Source: a virus
Reading direction: 5' to 3' (one strand)
IMG/VR virus record: IMGVR_UViG_3300039149_000003
Coordinates: 1 to 49,087 of that record
DNA: 49,087 nt
In this document: positions 24,117 through 32,507 of the stretch, piece after piece
Position numbering within the stretch: the first letter of the stretch is position 1
How the letters are laid out: the number at the start of each line of letters is the position of its first letter
Notes under the pieces: model-generated
Told to the model about the DNA's origin: nothing
What the model saw: only the letters and a program-made list of their open reading frames with translations
Database searches by the model: none
Made by a program: the position numbers and the translations under genes

Positions 24117-25007
24117 TTAAGCGGGAATAAGCTTACTACCAAAATTCTGCCCACCTTGACCCGCGGCGTTACTTGCAAAAGTATAACCAAGTCCCGGCCC
24201 CGAACTACTACCTATACTCACCTGTGAACCAATTCCAAGCAGTGATAGCAATATAGACAAGTTCTCCGGGTCGGTTATTTCGTTCTCATCCATCCACTTG
24301 GCAAGTTCTCCCTGCAACTCAGTTTGTTCCTGTGTCTGTTCTGCCGTTCCGAACCCGAACAAGTCTTTAAGGCCCTGTACCTGACTGGCTGCTATCTCAA
24401 GGTTCTGCATTGCTAACTTAGCCGGCTCGCTGCCAAACGCCCGGCCTTCTGATAACCCTGACAGCGTTCGGCCTGCTTTGGCCTCTGCAATATCCTGATT
24501 CCGCTGGAGCTGACCGATCCGGAACGCTTCACTTCTCTCGTTAACGCCTTCCCGTACCCTTCTGGCCTCATCCAGAATAGCGTTACTCCGGCCTGAGCCA
24601 AAGAACCCAGGCCCCGCAAACGCCTCATCGATTAACGGTTTGTCCCGTTCGAACTGTGCGTATGCAGGGTCCCTGATTCCCCGATCGATGAACTGATTAA
24701 TATCCGTATCAGATAATGGAGTAGCGCCTGTCTGCCCTGAAAGAATGCCCCGGGTAGCCGCTCCAGTCTCAGCGTTAAGAGGTTGTCCAACATTCTGAGG
24801 GTCGGTATAAATATTGGCGAAATTACCAGCACCGGCAATAGCCCCTGTCTGGAGCGGAGCGAACGGAGCTACTGTTTCGCCAGGATAAACTTTGTTCTGG
24901 CCTAATGTCTGGCCGTAAAGATCGACAGCCTTATCCAAGGTCGCCGTTTGTTTCGCCGTTTTACTTGTAGATGTTTGTTTGCTGCCACCACTATCGAAGC
25001 ACCCGAT
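24117..25007 (-). CDS. Virion-associated protein with unusual start, 296 aa
   Basis: Open frame runs upstream of the in-frame TTG at 24938 through GSKQTSTSKTAKQTATLDKA. No ATG, GTG or TTG precedes it within the coding-like stretch. An ATC at 25007 has GAGG 6 bases upstream and would give IGCFDSGGSKQT; one base change (ATC from ATG) would make it MGCFDSGGSKQT, a typical opening for this class. The rest is polar and Gly/Gln-rich (AGNFANIYTDPQNVGQPL), ending QGGQNFGSKLIPA. The insertion of an HNH gene just upstream may have damaged the start. Structural role by neighbourhood. Confidence 0.6.
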   Translation of the reverse strand: MGCFDSGGSKQTSTSKTAKQTATLDKAVDLYGQTLGQNKVYPGETVAPFAPLQTGAIAGAGNFANIYTDPQNVGQPLNAETGAATRGILSGQTGATPLSDTDINQFIDRGIRDPAYAQFERDKPLIDEAFAGPGFFGSGRSNAILDEARRVREGVNERSEAFRIGQLQRNQDIAEAKAGRTLSGLSEGRAFGSEPAKLAMQNLEIAASQVQGLKDLFGFGTAEQTQEQTELQGELAKWMDENEITDPENLSILLSLLGIGSQVSIGSSSGPGLGYTFASNAAGQGGQNFGSKLIPA

Positions 25008-25047
25008 GATACACCTCGCTTTCTTTGAGATATATTTTATTTCTTTA

Positions 25048-25076
25048 TTGCTAAATAGTACTACGTACTGTATAAT
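25048..25076 (+). promoter_or_regulatory. Promoter of the plus-strand HNH gene
   Basis: TTGCTA (25048-25053), 17-base spacer, TATAAT (25071-25076), a perfect -10 box. The spacer contains the palindrome AGTAC-TAC-GTACT (25057-25069), so a dimeric regulator could bind. Ribosome site AAGGAGATAAAA follows before the ATG at 25106. Points rightwards, against all neighbours. Confidence 0.72.
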
Positions 25077-25105
25077 TCCAAATAAAGCCTATAAGGAGAT
25101 AAAAA

Positions 25106-25581
25106 TGCCGTCTGGAGTTTATAAAAGAGTCAAAGATGCTACTAAATATATTACTAAGAAATGTCCTGCATGTGGACATAATTTTAATTCTTATATTCAC
25201 GCAAGCCGTAAATATTGTTCTAAGCCATGTCAAAATAACGTACCTATAAGCAAGGAGCATCGCCGAAAGTTGTCTGAATCGCACAAAGGGAAAAGAGGGG
25301 TCAAAGCTTCGAACTGGAAAGGTGGAAGGCGAACACATAAAGGCTATATTCTCATTTACTGTCCTGATCATCCTAATACCATAATGCGATTTTATGTTAA
25401 AGAACATCGGCTTGTTATGGAAAAACATCTTGGTCGTTATTTGAAAAAAGAAGAAGTTGTACATCACATAAACCAAAACAAAGCAGACAATCGCATAGAA
25501 AATCTGCAATTGTTTGCAAATCACTGTGAACATATGAAATTTCTCAATCATCACAAAAAATCTCAGACTTCGCTTATATAA
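25106..25581 (+). CDS. Free-standing HNH homing endonuclease, plus strand, 158 aa
   Basis: The only plus-strand gene. Starts MPSGVYKRVKDATKYITKKC behind AAGGAGATAAAA. An N-terminal zinc site (CPACGHNF...YCSKPCQNN) is followed by an NUMOD-like segment (ISKEHRRKLSESHKGKRGVK, then ASNWKGGRR) and the HNH core (FYVKEHRLVMEKHLGRYLKK, then VVHHINQNKADNRIENLQLF) with a C-terminal HCEHMKF. It was inserted between the 296-aa gene and the acetyltransferase, overlapping the 3' end of the latter by 19 bases. A longer reading from 24979 is not supported by a ribosome site. Typical selfish insertion. Confidence 0.9.
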
Positions 25582-26027
25582 CTCGATTCGAAATGTTTCA
25601 TATTCATTTTCTGATAAAGAGTACACACTTTATCATGTAAATCACTGGCCAGATTGGAAGCGTTCATAATGAGATGTGAACATCCCTGTCCTTTAGCCCA
25701 TTTCCTGGCCTCTATCAGTAATCGCAAGCCGCCAGCTCCACGAGACTCCGGACGAACGTAATAATTATGTTCGTTTGCTATGAGCTGGTCGGATATAGGG
25801 CTTTTGAAAGTAGAAAGGCCCATGTAGCCGACAACTTCATCTTTGTCATTCTGGAGTATAAGTAAATCATTGCCATCTTGATAAACCATATTATTAAGCA
25901 TATCTTTCAAGTGTTGCTCTACATCAGCCTTTAATCCAAACGAACTGGCATTAGATTCTGCAAGCCACTTTTCTGCTAATGGCCTCAAAAGTTCCGTATG
26001 ATTGTTTTTACAAATAAGTACTTTCAT
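25563..26027 (-). CDS. GNAT N-acetyltransferase, 154 aa
   Basis: Acetyl-CoA-binding motif is YYVRPESRGAGGLRLLIEAR, followed by GCSHLIMNASN and the C-terminal LYQKMNMKHFESSYI typical of GNAT enzymes. Its substrate is unknown: candidates are a virion protein, a glycan amino group, or a host factor. It starts at ATG 26027 overlapping the tail-fibre stop, and its 3' end overlaps the convergent HNH gene. Many tailed phages encode similar acetyltransferases in the structural block. Confidence 0.85.
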   Translation of the reverse strand: MKVLICKNNHTELLRPLAEKWLAESNASSFGLKADVEQHLKDMLNNMVYQDGNDLLILQNDKDEVVGYMGLSTFKSPISDQLIANEHNYYVRPESRGAGGLRLLIEARKWAKGQGCSHLIMNASNLASDLHDKVCTLYQKMNMKHFESSYISEV

Positions 26028-27364
26028 TAGTCCACCTTCTCATAAAGCGTCTCAATATCCTGTTTCAACTGCCGTAAATGCTTTTCTACATACTTCGCTA
26101 TCTCAACATTCCACGCCTGAATATTACCTCGGAACTGAGGAAACTGCTCTATTTCACCCGATATAATATTCTGGAGAAACGTTAAAACCTCAGAGGTCGG
26201 GGCATCTGTCATGGCAATCGTATCAAAGACAATAGCTTCAAGTGTTCCTAATGGTATTGCGGCATTGTCCACAAGATTGATACTATCAAAGACATCTGCT
26301 TTTAATGGTGTAATGCGGGCATCGGCGTTATCAGCCAGACCGATACTGTCATAGACAATAGCTTCAAGTAAACTAATAATTTTCTGAGCTGTAACATCTT
26401 CGGTCAAACCAATAGAGTCAAAGACCTCTGCTTTATAAAAACTGAGCCGGGACGTGACACTTTCTGCCAGGCCGATAGTATCAAAAACAGATGCTTTGAG
26501 AGGACTGATTCTGGCCGTGACGTCCTCAGTCAGACCGATAGCATCGTTAGGAGATGCTTTGAAAGGACTGATTCTGGCCGTGACGTCCTCAGTCAGACCG
26601 ATAGCATCGTTAGGAGATGCTTGATACGGGGTGACCCCGGCCGCTGCCCCGCTCTGCAAGAGAACTCTATCGCCCTTTTCGAACATGCGGAACGGCTCTC
26701 GATAGAGTAAGGCTATCTCTGATGCGGATAAGCCTCGGTCGTAAGCATAAAACCATTTCATGTCCCCTATAGCAGCAAATGGAGCGCCGTTATTGGCTTG
26801 ATTCCCTATTTTAGGTGTGGTGGATTCAGAGGCCGTACCCGCAAGAGTGTCGCTGTCTTGAAGGTTACCATTTACATATAGGCGTATATCAGAACCCACT
26901 CTTGTCAAAGCAACTACATAATCGCCAACAGTGCTTGCAGTAGTATCTTCAAGTTGTATCTCAGAGCCTGTATCCACAACAGCATGGAACCCGGCTCCCG
27001 GCGCAATATTCCAATAAAAATCAATTCCATTACCTGACCCCGCCCTCGTATCAAACAGTGTACCGAAAGAAGCGACACTGTTAATCCTTATCCCAGCTAT
27101 TAGTGTAAAATCCCCGCTTAATTTATCTCCAAATCCGACCGGTAATAGTGCATGAGAAGTCCCCGTAAAGTTAATTCCTTCAGCTATCCACGTCGGCGAA
27201 TTTGTGAGTACAGCACTAACGCCATTCCCACTCAAGTCATTGACCATATTGCCTGAGCCTTCGTTCATCAGCCAGCAGCCGAAGAGACCATCCTTTGACC
27301 AATGTCTGTCTGGCCTTAACGGTATTCCAGTAACAGGTTTTTGTGTGTTATGGCGAGTGTACAT
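26027..27364 (-). CDS. LamG-domain tail fibre or lectin with tandem 21-aa repeats, 445 aa
   Basis: Residues about 25-215 form a LamG/ConA-like jelly roll (WSKDGLFGCWLMNEGSGNMV, then FTLIAGIRINSVASFGTLFD and IRLYVNGNLQDSDTL), which binds carbohydrate in many adhesins. From about residue 240 there are seven repeats of about 21 aa with consensus KA-VFDSIGLTEDVTARISPL, and the last about 60 residues are helical (NIQAWNVEIAKYVEKHLRQL). Two of the repeats are identical over 59 bases of DNA. Likely receptor binding; downstream of the 197-aa structural protein. Confidence 0.82.
   Translation of the reverse strand: MYTRHNTQKPVTGIPLRPDRHWSKDGLFGCWLMNEGSGNMVNDLSGNGVSAVLTNSPTWIAEGINFTGTSHALLPVGFGDKLSGDFTLIAGIRINSVASFGTLFDTRAGSGNGIDFYWNIAPGAGFHAVVDTGSEIQLEDTTASTVGDYVVALTRVGSDIRLYVNGNLQDSDTLAGTASESTTPKIGNQANNGAPFAAIGDMKWFYAYDRGLSASEIALLYREPFRMFEKGDRVLLQSGAAAGVTPYQASPNDAIGLTEDVTARISPFKASPNDAIGLTEDVTARISPLKASVFDTIGLAESVTSRLSFYKAEVFDSIGLTEDVTAQKIISLLEAIVYDSIGLADNADARITPLKADVFDSINLVDNAAIPLGTLEAIVFDTIAMTDAPTSEVLTFLQNIISGEIEQFPQFRGNIQAWNVEIAKYVEKHLRQLKQDIETLYEKVD
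26501..26622. repeat. 63-bp tandem repeat inside the fibre gene
   Basis: Bases 26501-26559 and 26564-26622 are identical over 59 positions with a 63-bp period, encoding the first two of seven protein repeats. More diverged copies continue towards 26200. Recent in-frame duplication is the simplest explanation; copy number may vary between isolates. Confidence 0.88.
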
Positions 27365-27957
27365 TATTGTATTTCATAAACCATTGGCATAAAGACAACA
27401 TGAGATTCAACTTCATCGGCTTCAAACGCATCACCAGATTCATTTTTGACGATTAACTGACCGTAACGGGTAGGCGGTGAGAATGTACCTACAAATCCAG
27501 TTTGCACGCCACCGTCTGCATGAACAGGCAGGTTGCCGATAAATATACAGAGCTTCACAAACTCGGCCAAAGTAATTGAGTTTAACGCCCCATCAGGACA
27601 GGCGGCGTCACCACCTGAGTTTCCCGCGACATTTCCATTGGCGGCTGTGCCGGATGTGGACGGTGCCCAGTAAAATTCAACAGCATCACCATCCGTAGGA
27701 GTTTCACCCGTAAAGTCTATTGAGGCCATAACATTATAGTACGGCGCTCTGGTAGCTCCTAAATCGGCTTTGGCACTTTGCACCGCGGAACCATCGGCCA
27801 CACCAGATAAACCACATTCAACATCAACAGTATCCGTCCCAATGTCATCAGTTAAGTTTGTTGCATCATCCGCAGGGTCTAAGCTCGCATTTGCACCAAA
27901 GACAATAGGATTCAGACTGCTACCTGCTGCATCTTGAATTAAAATTTCGTTTGCCAT
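27364..27957 (-). CDS. Structural protein, 197 aa
   Basis: MANEILIQDAAGSSLNPIVF, then a Gly/Ser/Asp-rich body (SGTAANGNVAGNSGGDAACP), with LAEFVKLCIFIGNLPVHA and a C-terminal VVFMPMVYEIQ. This resembles virion surface or tail proteins seen between fibre and connector genes. It starts at ATG 27957. No catalytic motif. A good candidate for a fibre base or a decoration protein. Confidence 0.65.
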   Translation of the reverse strand: MANEILIQDAAGSSLNPIVFGANASLDPADDATNLTDDIGTDTVDVECGLSGVADGSAVQSAKADLGATRAPYYNVMASIDFTGETPTDGDAVEFYWAPSTSGTAANGNVAGNSGGDAACPDGALNSITLAEFVKLCIFIGNLPVHADGGVQTGFVGTFSPPTRYGQLIVKNESGDAFEADEVESHVVFMPMVYEIQ

Positions 27958-27967
27958 TATTATCTCC

Positions 27968-28684
27968 TTACGGATATTGTTTGCCTGTGCTCAAATCTAT
28001 ATGCTTACAGAATATATTTGTATCGCACAAAAACGGATACTTCTTTTTGCCAATCTTCGGCCAACCTGCTCTATGTAATACATTCTCTCGGATAACCCTG
28101 TGACACCAATTCAAGTCACTCGTACCCTGAGATGAGCTGTATGATTGAGTATCTGGGTGAAAATGGACCTGGGCGGGCGTCTCGAATACTTTTTTAGCCT
28201 TCAAGCCGCCACAAACCGTGTACTCCTCGCTCTCGTTATACATGAGCTTTATGACGGATGAATGAATAAGCAAAAAGCCGGTCGGAACACCGTCAGCCCA
28301 GACCTTATCGCCAACTTTGAAGTTCTTATAACAGCTATTACCCAGACCGCGGTAAAGGATAGGCTCCGAGTATGTTCCCTTTGTGAAATACAGTCCGCTA
28401 ACTACTGGAATTTTCGGATCGGAAATATACCTGTTCAATTTGAGAAATGCATCGAGCGGCGGAATAACATCATCTTCCCAGAGCAAGAACCATTCGAAGT
28501 TCTTATTAACCACCTCTGCACATCCGAGGTTCTGGGCGTCAGCTACCAGGTAGTGCATAGGGACGTAGTTACCTATCCCGAGAGTTGCTGAACTGGCTGA
28601 CCAGTTACACGGAGTAGCCTGGCCATAACGATGGATTGACCATTCAATACGAACAACGCCGAGAGTGGGCGTGACAATAAGCAT
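27968..28684 (-). CDS. GT-A-type glycosyltransferase, 238 aa
   Basis: Start chosen at ATG 28684, where MLIVTPTLGVVRIEW opens the nucleotide-binding fold behind GAGGAACAGG; a longer reading from 28744 adds a basic tail. A metal-binding acidic motif is FEWFLLWEDDVIPPLDAF (EDD), followed by PVVSGLYFTKGTYSEPILYR and ADGVPTGFLLI, the acceptor-side loop of GT-A enzymes. Other active-site candidates include HFHPDTQSY. Donor and acceptor cannot be deduced. It partners the methyltransferase upstream, and possibly modifies a virion glycan or host surface sugar. Confidence 0.82.
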   Translation of the reverse strand: MLIVTPTLGVVRIEWSIHRYGQATPCNWSASSATLGIGNYVPMHYLVADAQNLGCAEVVNKNFEWFLLWEDDVIPPLDAFLKLNRYISDPKIPVVSGLYFTKGTYSEPILYRGLGNSCYKNFKVGDKVWADGVPTGFLLIHSSVIKLMYNESEEYTVCGGLKAKKVFETPAQVHFHPDTQSYSSSQGTSDLNWCHRVIRENVLHRAGWPKIGKKKYPFLCDTNIFCKHIDLSTGKQYP

Positions 28685-28706
28685 CCTGTTCCTCGGATTG
28701 CCTTTC

Positions 28707-29321
28707 TTACCGCTTTTGATTATTGTTATCTGGTTTTCCTGCATTCGCTTGCCGGTCCTTGTCTTTGGTTATAACTTTTACTACGTCATCAGGCATTGCT
28801 TCGTTGTTTATACTTATAATTGATTTACCTTCACTGTCTTTTCGAGGCTCTAAAATGACCTCAATAGTACCTGTCACATTTACATCGTTACGAATAATCT
28901 TCCAAGGCAGCGGCTTCTTATATGAACATGCCTGCCAGAAGTGAAAATCAGGATCGAAGAACTGGAACGTTCCCACGTTCGGGCACATATAATGAGCCGG
29001 ATGAGCAGACTCCAGATAACTGCCTGCGTGCGGGCAGCAGATGAAAAGCTGGCCATCGTACCTGCAAATTCGCCATAGTTCGTCCATTACCTCAAACCGA
29101 TATTTAGGCTCGATGTGCTCCCAGATATGACTCATTAAAATCTGAGAACAGATATTATCAGGGACCGGCCAGGGGAACGTCTGAATGTCGTGGACAATAT
29201 CAATGTTTGGATGGTTCATTATGTCTAAACCAATAAAACCTTTTTGCTTAAAAAGGCCCGCCCCTATATCGAGCTTTATGCCCGCGGCTTTCTGGAATAG
29301 TTCTTGATTATATTTTGCCAT
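28707..29321 (-). CDS. Class I SAM-dependent methyltransferase, 204 aa
   Basis: SAM-binding motif I is IKLDIGAGLFKQKGFIGLDI, with a later DIQTFPWPVPDN and a FICCPHAGSYLES segment near motif IV. The overall pattern (short, with HIWEHIEP and ELWRICRYDGQLFICCPH) is a phage-type methyltransferase often next to glycosyltransferases, so a small-molecule or sugar target is more likely than DNA. C-terminal tail is charged (KDKDRQANAGKPDNNN). Translation overlap depends on which start is used for the glycosyltransferase. Confidence 0.82.
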   Translation of the reverse strand: MAKYNQELFQKAAGIKLDIGAGLFKQKGFIGLDIMNHPNIDIVHDIQTFPWPVPDNICSQILMSHIWEHIEPKYRFEVMDELWRICRYDGQLFICCPHAGSYLESAHPAHYMCPNVGTFQFFDPDFHFWQACSYKKPLPWKIIRNDVNVTGTIEVILEPRKDSEGKSIISINNEAMPDDVVKVITKDKDRQANAGKPDNNNQKR

Positions 29322-29365
29322 AACCAGTCAAGACTTAAATTAAATAATTTATTTTCATAACTTAA

Positions 29366-29824
29366 TTATGAAGTTGTGTACCGAATTTCATATGTGGCGT
29401 TGATATCCTGGTCGGTAGCCAGAGCAGAAGAAGCAAACGTCTTGCCACAAAGCAAGGAACCTGTCGAAGCCACCAATAAGCCCATATTAGCAAACGTACC
29501 AGCTCCAAGCGTACCATCAAAAGAAGCACTTACCCTGGCTGTCAAACTGCCAATAACAGACGAATAATCAAACGCTGCATAATAGTCTGTATTACTTCCT
29601 GGCAATGAAGCCGTTGTAGATGATGGGTTTGTACCAGAGCCGAGTATAAGACCGGCAGCTTGGACGGAACCGGCGCCGATAGGAGCGCCTACAAAGCAGC
29701 TCTCCAGACCATAATTAGTGATCTGGTTCTGCATCCAGCCACTATCACCTTTGACTCTTTTGGTTTTTTTATCGACTATCTGGACTCTGAGAAAACCTTT
29801 TAGCTTAATACCATCATTAGCCAT
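29366..29824 (-). CDS. Virion protein (tail), 152 aa
   Basis: Start at ATG 29824 with AGGGAGATATATAAA upstream. MANDGIKLKGFLRVQIVDKK opens a beta-rich protein with Gly/Ser/Ala-rich middle (GAPIGAGSVQAAGLILGSG) and NATYEIRYTTS at the end. This resembles small tail proteins found beside gp10-like genes. Its stop lies in a short hairpin (TTCATAA/TTATGAA). No catalytic motif. Confidence 0.68.
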   Translation of the reverse strand: MANDGIKLKGFLRVQIVDKKTKRVKGDSGWMQNQITNYGLESCFVGAPIGAGSVQAAGLILGSGTNPSSTTASLPGSNTDYYAAFDYSSVIGSLTARVSASFDGTLGAGTFANMGLLVASTGSLLCGKTFASSALATDQDINATYEIRYTTS

Positions 29825-29825
29825 T

Positions 29826-31508
29826 TTATATATCTCCCTGTAATTGAGGTTCCTGAATAACATAATTAGACACCGACCAGTCATCGGCGGTATGATGAAA
29901 TTTGAATTGAATCTTCTTACTGGTATCGTTGACTACCAAAAAGTAATCGGCAAACTCACTTGTCAAAGCGGTTGTTCCCAAGGAAGTCCAGCCTGTCCCT
30001 GTTGTCTCAAAACTCGTTGTTCGATAACTTACTGTGATATTCGTACCTTTAGCTGTTATGTGAAGGCCAGGCCAGAGCTTACTTTTGGCAGGCTCGCCGC
30101 CATCTAAAACCTCTGTGATATGAATTGTTGGGATATCAACACTATCATCCTGGGTAGCTGAGCTATCGTACTGATAAACATTGCCGCCATTATCACCTAA
30201 CGCTAATCGTTCTTTAGCAAGAGTAGTCTGAACAAGCTGGCGATAGGTTGTACCGGCAGTAACCAACTGAGCATAAGTCTGACCGGTAGCCAAAAGTTCA
30301 GCATAAGATTGACCGGATTCCGAGGTACTGGCACCAACAAGAGCAATGCTGGTAATGCCGCCTGTAGGCCATTTGTGAAGATAGTCACGCTTCATCCACT
30401 TACCCGTAACCATGTCAATACCGTAAGCCTGGGTAATGTAAGTGCTGTTATTAGGAACGATGAACAGCCAGAGCCTCGAGTTCTCAGCTCCCATTGCTAT
30501 CCAGCATCTGTCCTGATAAGCTGTGTCAAGGTCACGTTCAATGTACCTTTGAATACCTCTGGAAATAATCTCGGTATTAGCCCCGCCGTAATACCGATAT
30601 AGATTGTAGTCATTGCCGAGGAAATAATGAACATTCCGCTTCGAATATACCAAATGAGGAGCAAGCAAACCCAAATCCGGCATCTCTAATCTGACACTAA
30701 AAACAGATGTCCCGCCAATATGATTAAGCGAATAAATCGAGTTGTTCTGATAACAGATGAGCTGGTTACCCAGATGGGCCGTCCACATATTATAGCCGCC
30801 AGTATCAACCAGGTTCGTATTACCCGCCGTCTGACCTGACCATAATTCTAATTTGCCGGAAGCCGACCATTGCAACCGCTGGTTATTCTCTACCAGATTA
30901 TTCGCAGCATTCGCAATTTTAGGGTTCATCAGAATTACATGATTGTAAAATGAAATCACCTGGCCTGCAAAATGTGTTGTCCGGCCACTTGCCGCATCGT
31001 GATAACCATCGGCGCCGGCAAGGTCTGCAAAATTTGTCTCAAATTTACCCGCCCATCGCTGGACAGCAGTAACGCCGCCATTACTGACCAAGCAATGATG
31101 ATACCAGTCGTCACCAATACCATTAAGCTTTATTCCGTCCGTATGAAGGATAGAAGCAAAGCTGATCGGATTAAAAATATTAGCACCAAGAGGAACACCC
31201 GATTGAGTCAAATCGTCCCACTCCGAATTTTGCGTATCACGTTTTTGAATTGTATCATTAGTAACAGCTAAAAAATGCTGAGTTTTGTCAAGCTCAGTAT
31301 ATGGGTACATACCAAGAACAGGATTACCACTATCAAGAGGTAAACTACCCGATTCGACTTTATCAAAACCAAACGGAGTTTTGATAGTACCTCTGGAGTA
31401 AAGAACGTTCTGAGAGCCATCGGCGGCACTACCGCTTTTGAGGTCAGCAGCGTCCCGGGCCCTGGCCCAGAATCCTTTATCTACTTGTCTTACAATTATA
31501 TCAGCCAT
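29826..31508 (-). CDS. Tail hub/nozzle-like protein, P22 gp10-like, 560 aa
   Basis: Opens MADIIVRQVDKGFWARARDA, then a beta-propeller-like series of WxxG/GxxW strands typical of podovirus tail stabilisation proteins (for example YYGGANTEIISRGIQRYIER and GIDMVTGKWMKRDYLHKW). Between residues about 410-440 there is a triple decapeptide repeat (GQSYAELLAT, GQTYAQLVTA, GTTYRQLVQT). The C-terminus is a beta domain (ITAKGTNITVSYRTTSFETT). It is encoded next to the 328-aa fibre-like protein and the connector. Assignment to gp10 is by layout and size, not by strict homology. Confidence 0.72.
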   Translation of the reverse strand: MADIIVRQVDKGFWARARDAADLKSGSAADGSQNVLYSRGTIKTPFGFDKVESGSLPLDSGNPVLGMYPYTELDKTQHFLAVTNDTIQKRDTQNSEWDDLTQSGVPLGANIFNPISFASILHTDGIKLNGIGDDWYHHCLVSNGGVTAVQRWAGKFETNFADLAGADGYHDAASGRTTHFAGQVISFYNHVILMNPKIANAANNLVENNQRLQWSASGKLELWSGQTAGNTNLVDTGGYNMWTAHLGNQLICYQNNSIYSLNHIGGTSVFSVRLEMPDLGLLAPHLVYSKRNVHYFLGNDYNLYRYYGGANTEIISRGIQRYIERDLDTAYQDRCWIAMGAENSRLWLFIVPNNSTYITQAYGIDMVTGKWMKRDYLHKWPTGGITSIALVGASTSESGQSYAELLATGQTYAQLVTAGTTYRQLVQTTLAKERLALGDNGGNVYQYDSSATQDDSVDIPTIHITEVLDGGEPAKSKLWPGLHITAKGTNITVSYRTTSFETTGTGWTSLGTTALTSEFADYFLVVNDTSKKIQFKFHHTADDWSVSNYVIQEPQLQGDI

Positions 31509-31512
31509 GATA

Positions 31513-32499
31513 TTATTTAGTCGGTTTACTCAACGTTCCGATTGAACGCCAGTTAATTACAGTTGTCACGCCACCGGTGTTGTCTGTTACCGTAAATGTA
31601 TCGCCGCTTGCTACTGAGAATTGGCCTGATACATGGTTGTCGGTTGAAGCGGCATCAGATAGTGAACGTAGTACAGTTGTTACTCCACCACATACAACGG
31701 TAATTTTGAGCTCACTAACAGGAGTTTTAGTTCCATACACCTGTAAAAAACCATCCGATGTAGCAGTGTAAGTAGTTCCATCATCCACCATTGCAGCAGA
31801 ATCCGCGTCCTGTGTAGTCCAGGCACTTAGAGCTTTTGCTGCCGTTATTTGATCGTCAACATATTTCTTATTAGCTATTTGAGCATCAGCTGACGGTGCT
31901 GCTGTCGTCTTCGTTACCGACTCATCAGCTAAGGTAGCGACTCCAACACTCTCAAACGTGCCGCCTACAGATGTATTTCCCGTAGCCCCCGCTACTGTGA
32001 ACTTATTTGTGTTGATAGTAATATCCGAAGTGGCTGAACCAATTAAATCGTCACCGGCTCCAAGCGTAACGCCGCCATTAGCTGTTAAGAGGCCGGTAAC
32101 AGTAAGAGCATCTCCAAATGTTCTGGCTGAGGCCAGTAATGTCGCTATGATATTGACTGAAATAGGCGTCCATGTCGGAGTTGTAGCCGTGAGGATACTA
32201 AGCTCATTATCTATTGCAGAGTTGGAGTCAACCCAAAATAGCCCTAAATCAGTAGCAGCTAAAGCATCACCATTAACCTGAGTAGTCGGAGCTGCATCCT
32301 GAAAGAAGGCACGAGCCGAGCCTTGCTTATGGACACCACCGGCAGAACTGGTAGCCAGAGTTGTGTGCTCTTTGTTCATCCTAAGAGCGATACCTTTGCG
32401 AAGGTCGTATATTTCTTTGAACGCGTTACCTGCCGGTTGGCCATCATCTGGCGAATCATCGTCCCACGCCGTACCGAGCCAAGGGTCATTTGTTCCCAT
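31513..32499 (-). CDS. Tail fibre-like protein, 328 aa
   Basis: MGTNDPWLGTAWDDDSPDDG starts a short globular head. The centre is beta-helix-like (LGAGDDLIGSATSDITINTN) and contains AQIANKKYVDDQITAAK, a motif very common in phage tail fibres and needles. The C-terminus (VSGQFSVASGDTFTVTDNTG) looks like a small beta domain. It sits between the connector and the gp10-like gene; a side fibre or needle is the likely role. Confidence 0.72.
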   Translation of the reverse strand: MGTNDPWLGTAWDDDSPDDGQPAGNAFKEIYDLRKGIALRMNKEHTTLATSSAGGVHKQGSARAFFQDAAPTTQVNGDALAATDLGLFWVDSNSAIDNELSILTATTPTWTPISVNIIATLLASARTFGDALTVTGLLTANGGVTLGAGDDLIGSATSDITINTNKFTVAGATGNTSVGGTFESVGVATLADESVTKTTAAPSADAQIANKKYVDDQITAAKALSAWTTQDADSAAMVDDGTTYTATSDGFLQVYGTKTPVSELKITVVCGGVTTVLRSLSDAASTDNHVSGQFSVASGDTFTVTDNTGGVTTVINWRSIGTLSKPTK

Positions 32500-32507
32500 A
32501 ATTCACC

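Noticed and set aside
24979-25105. Longer N-terminus for the plus-strand HNH protein
   Set aside because: The upstream codons overlap the promoter and have no ribosome site; the ATG at 25106 has a strong one.
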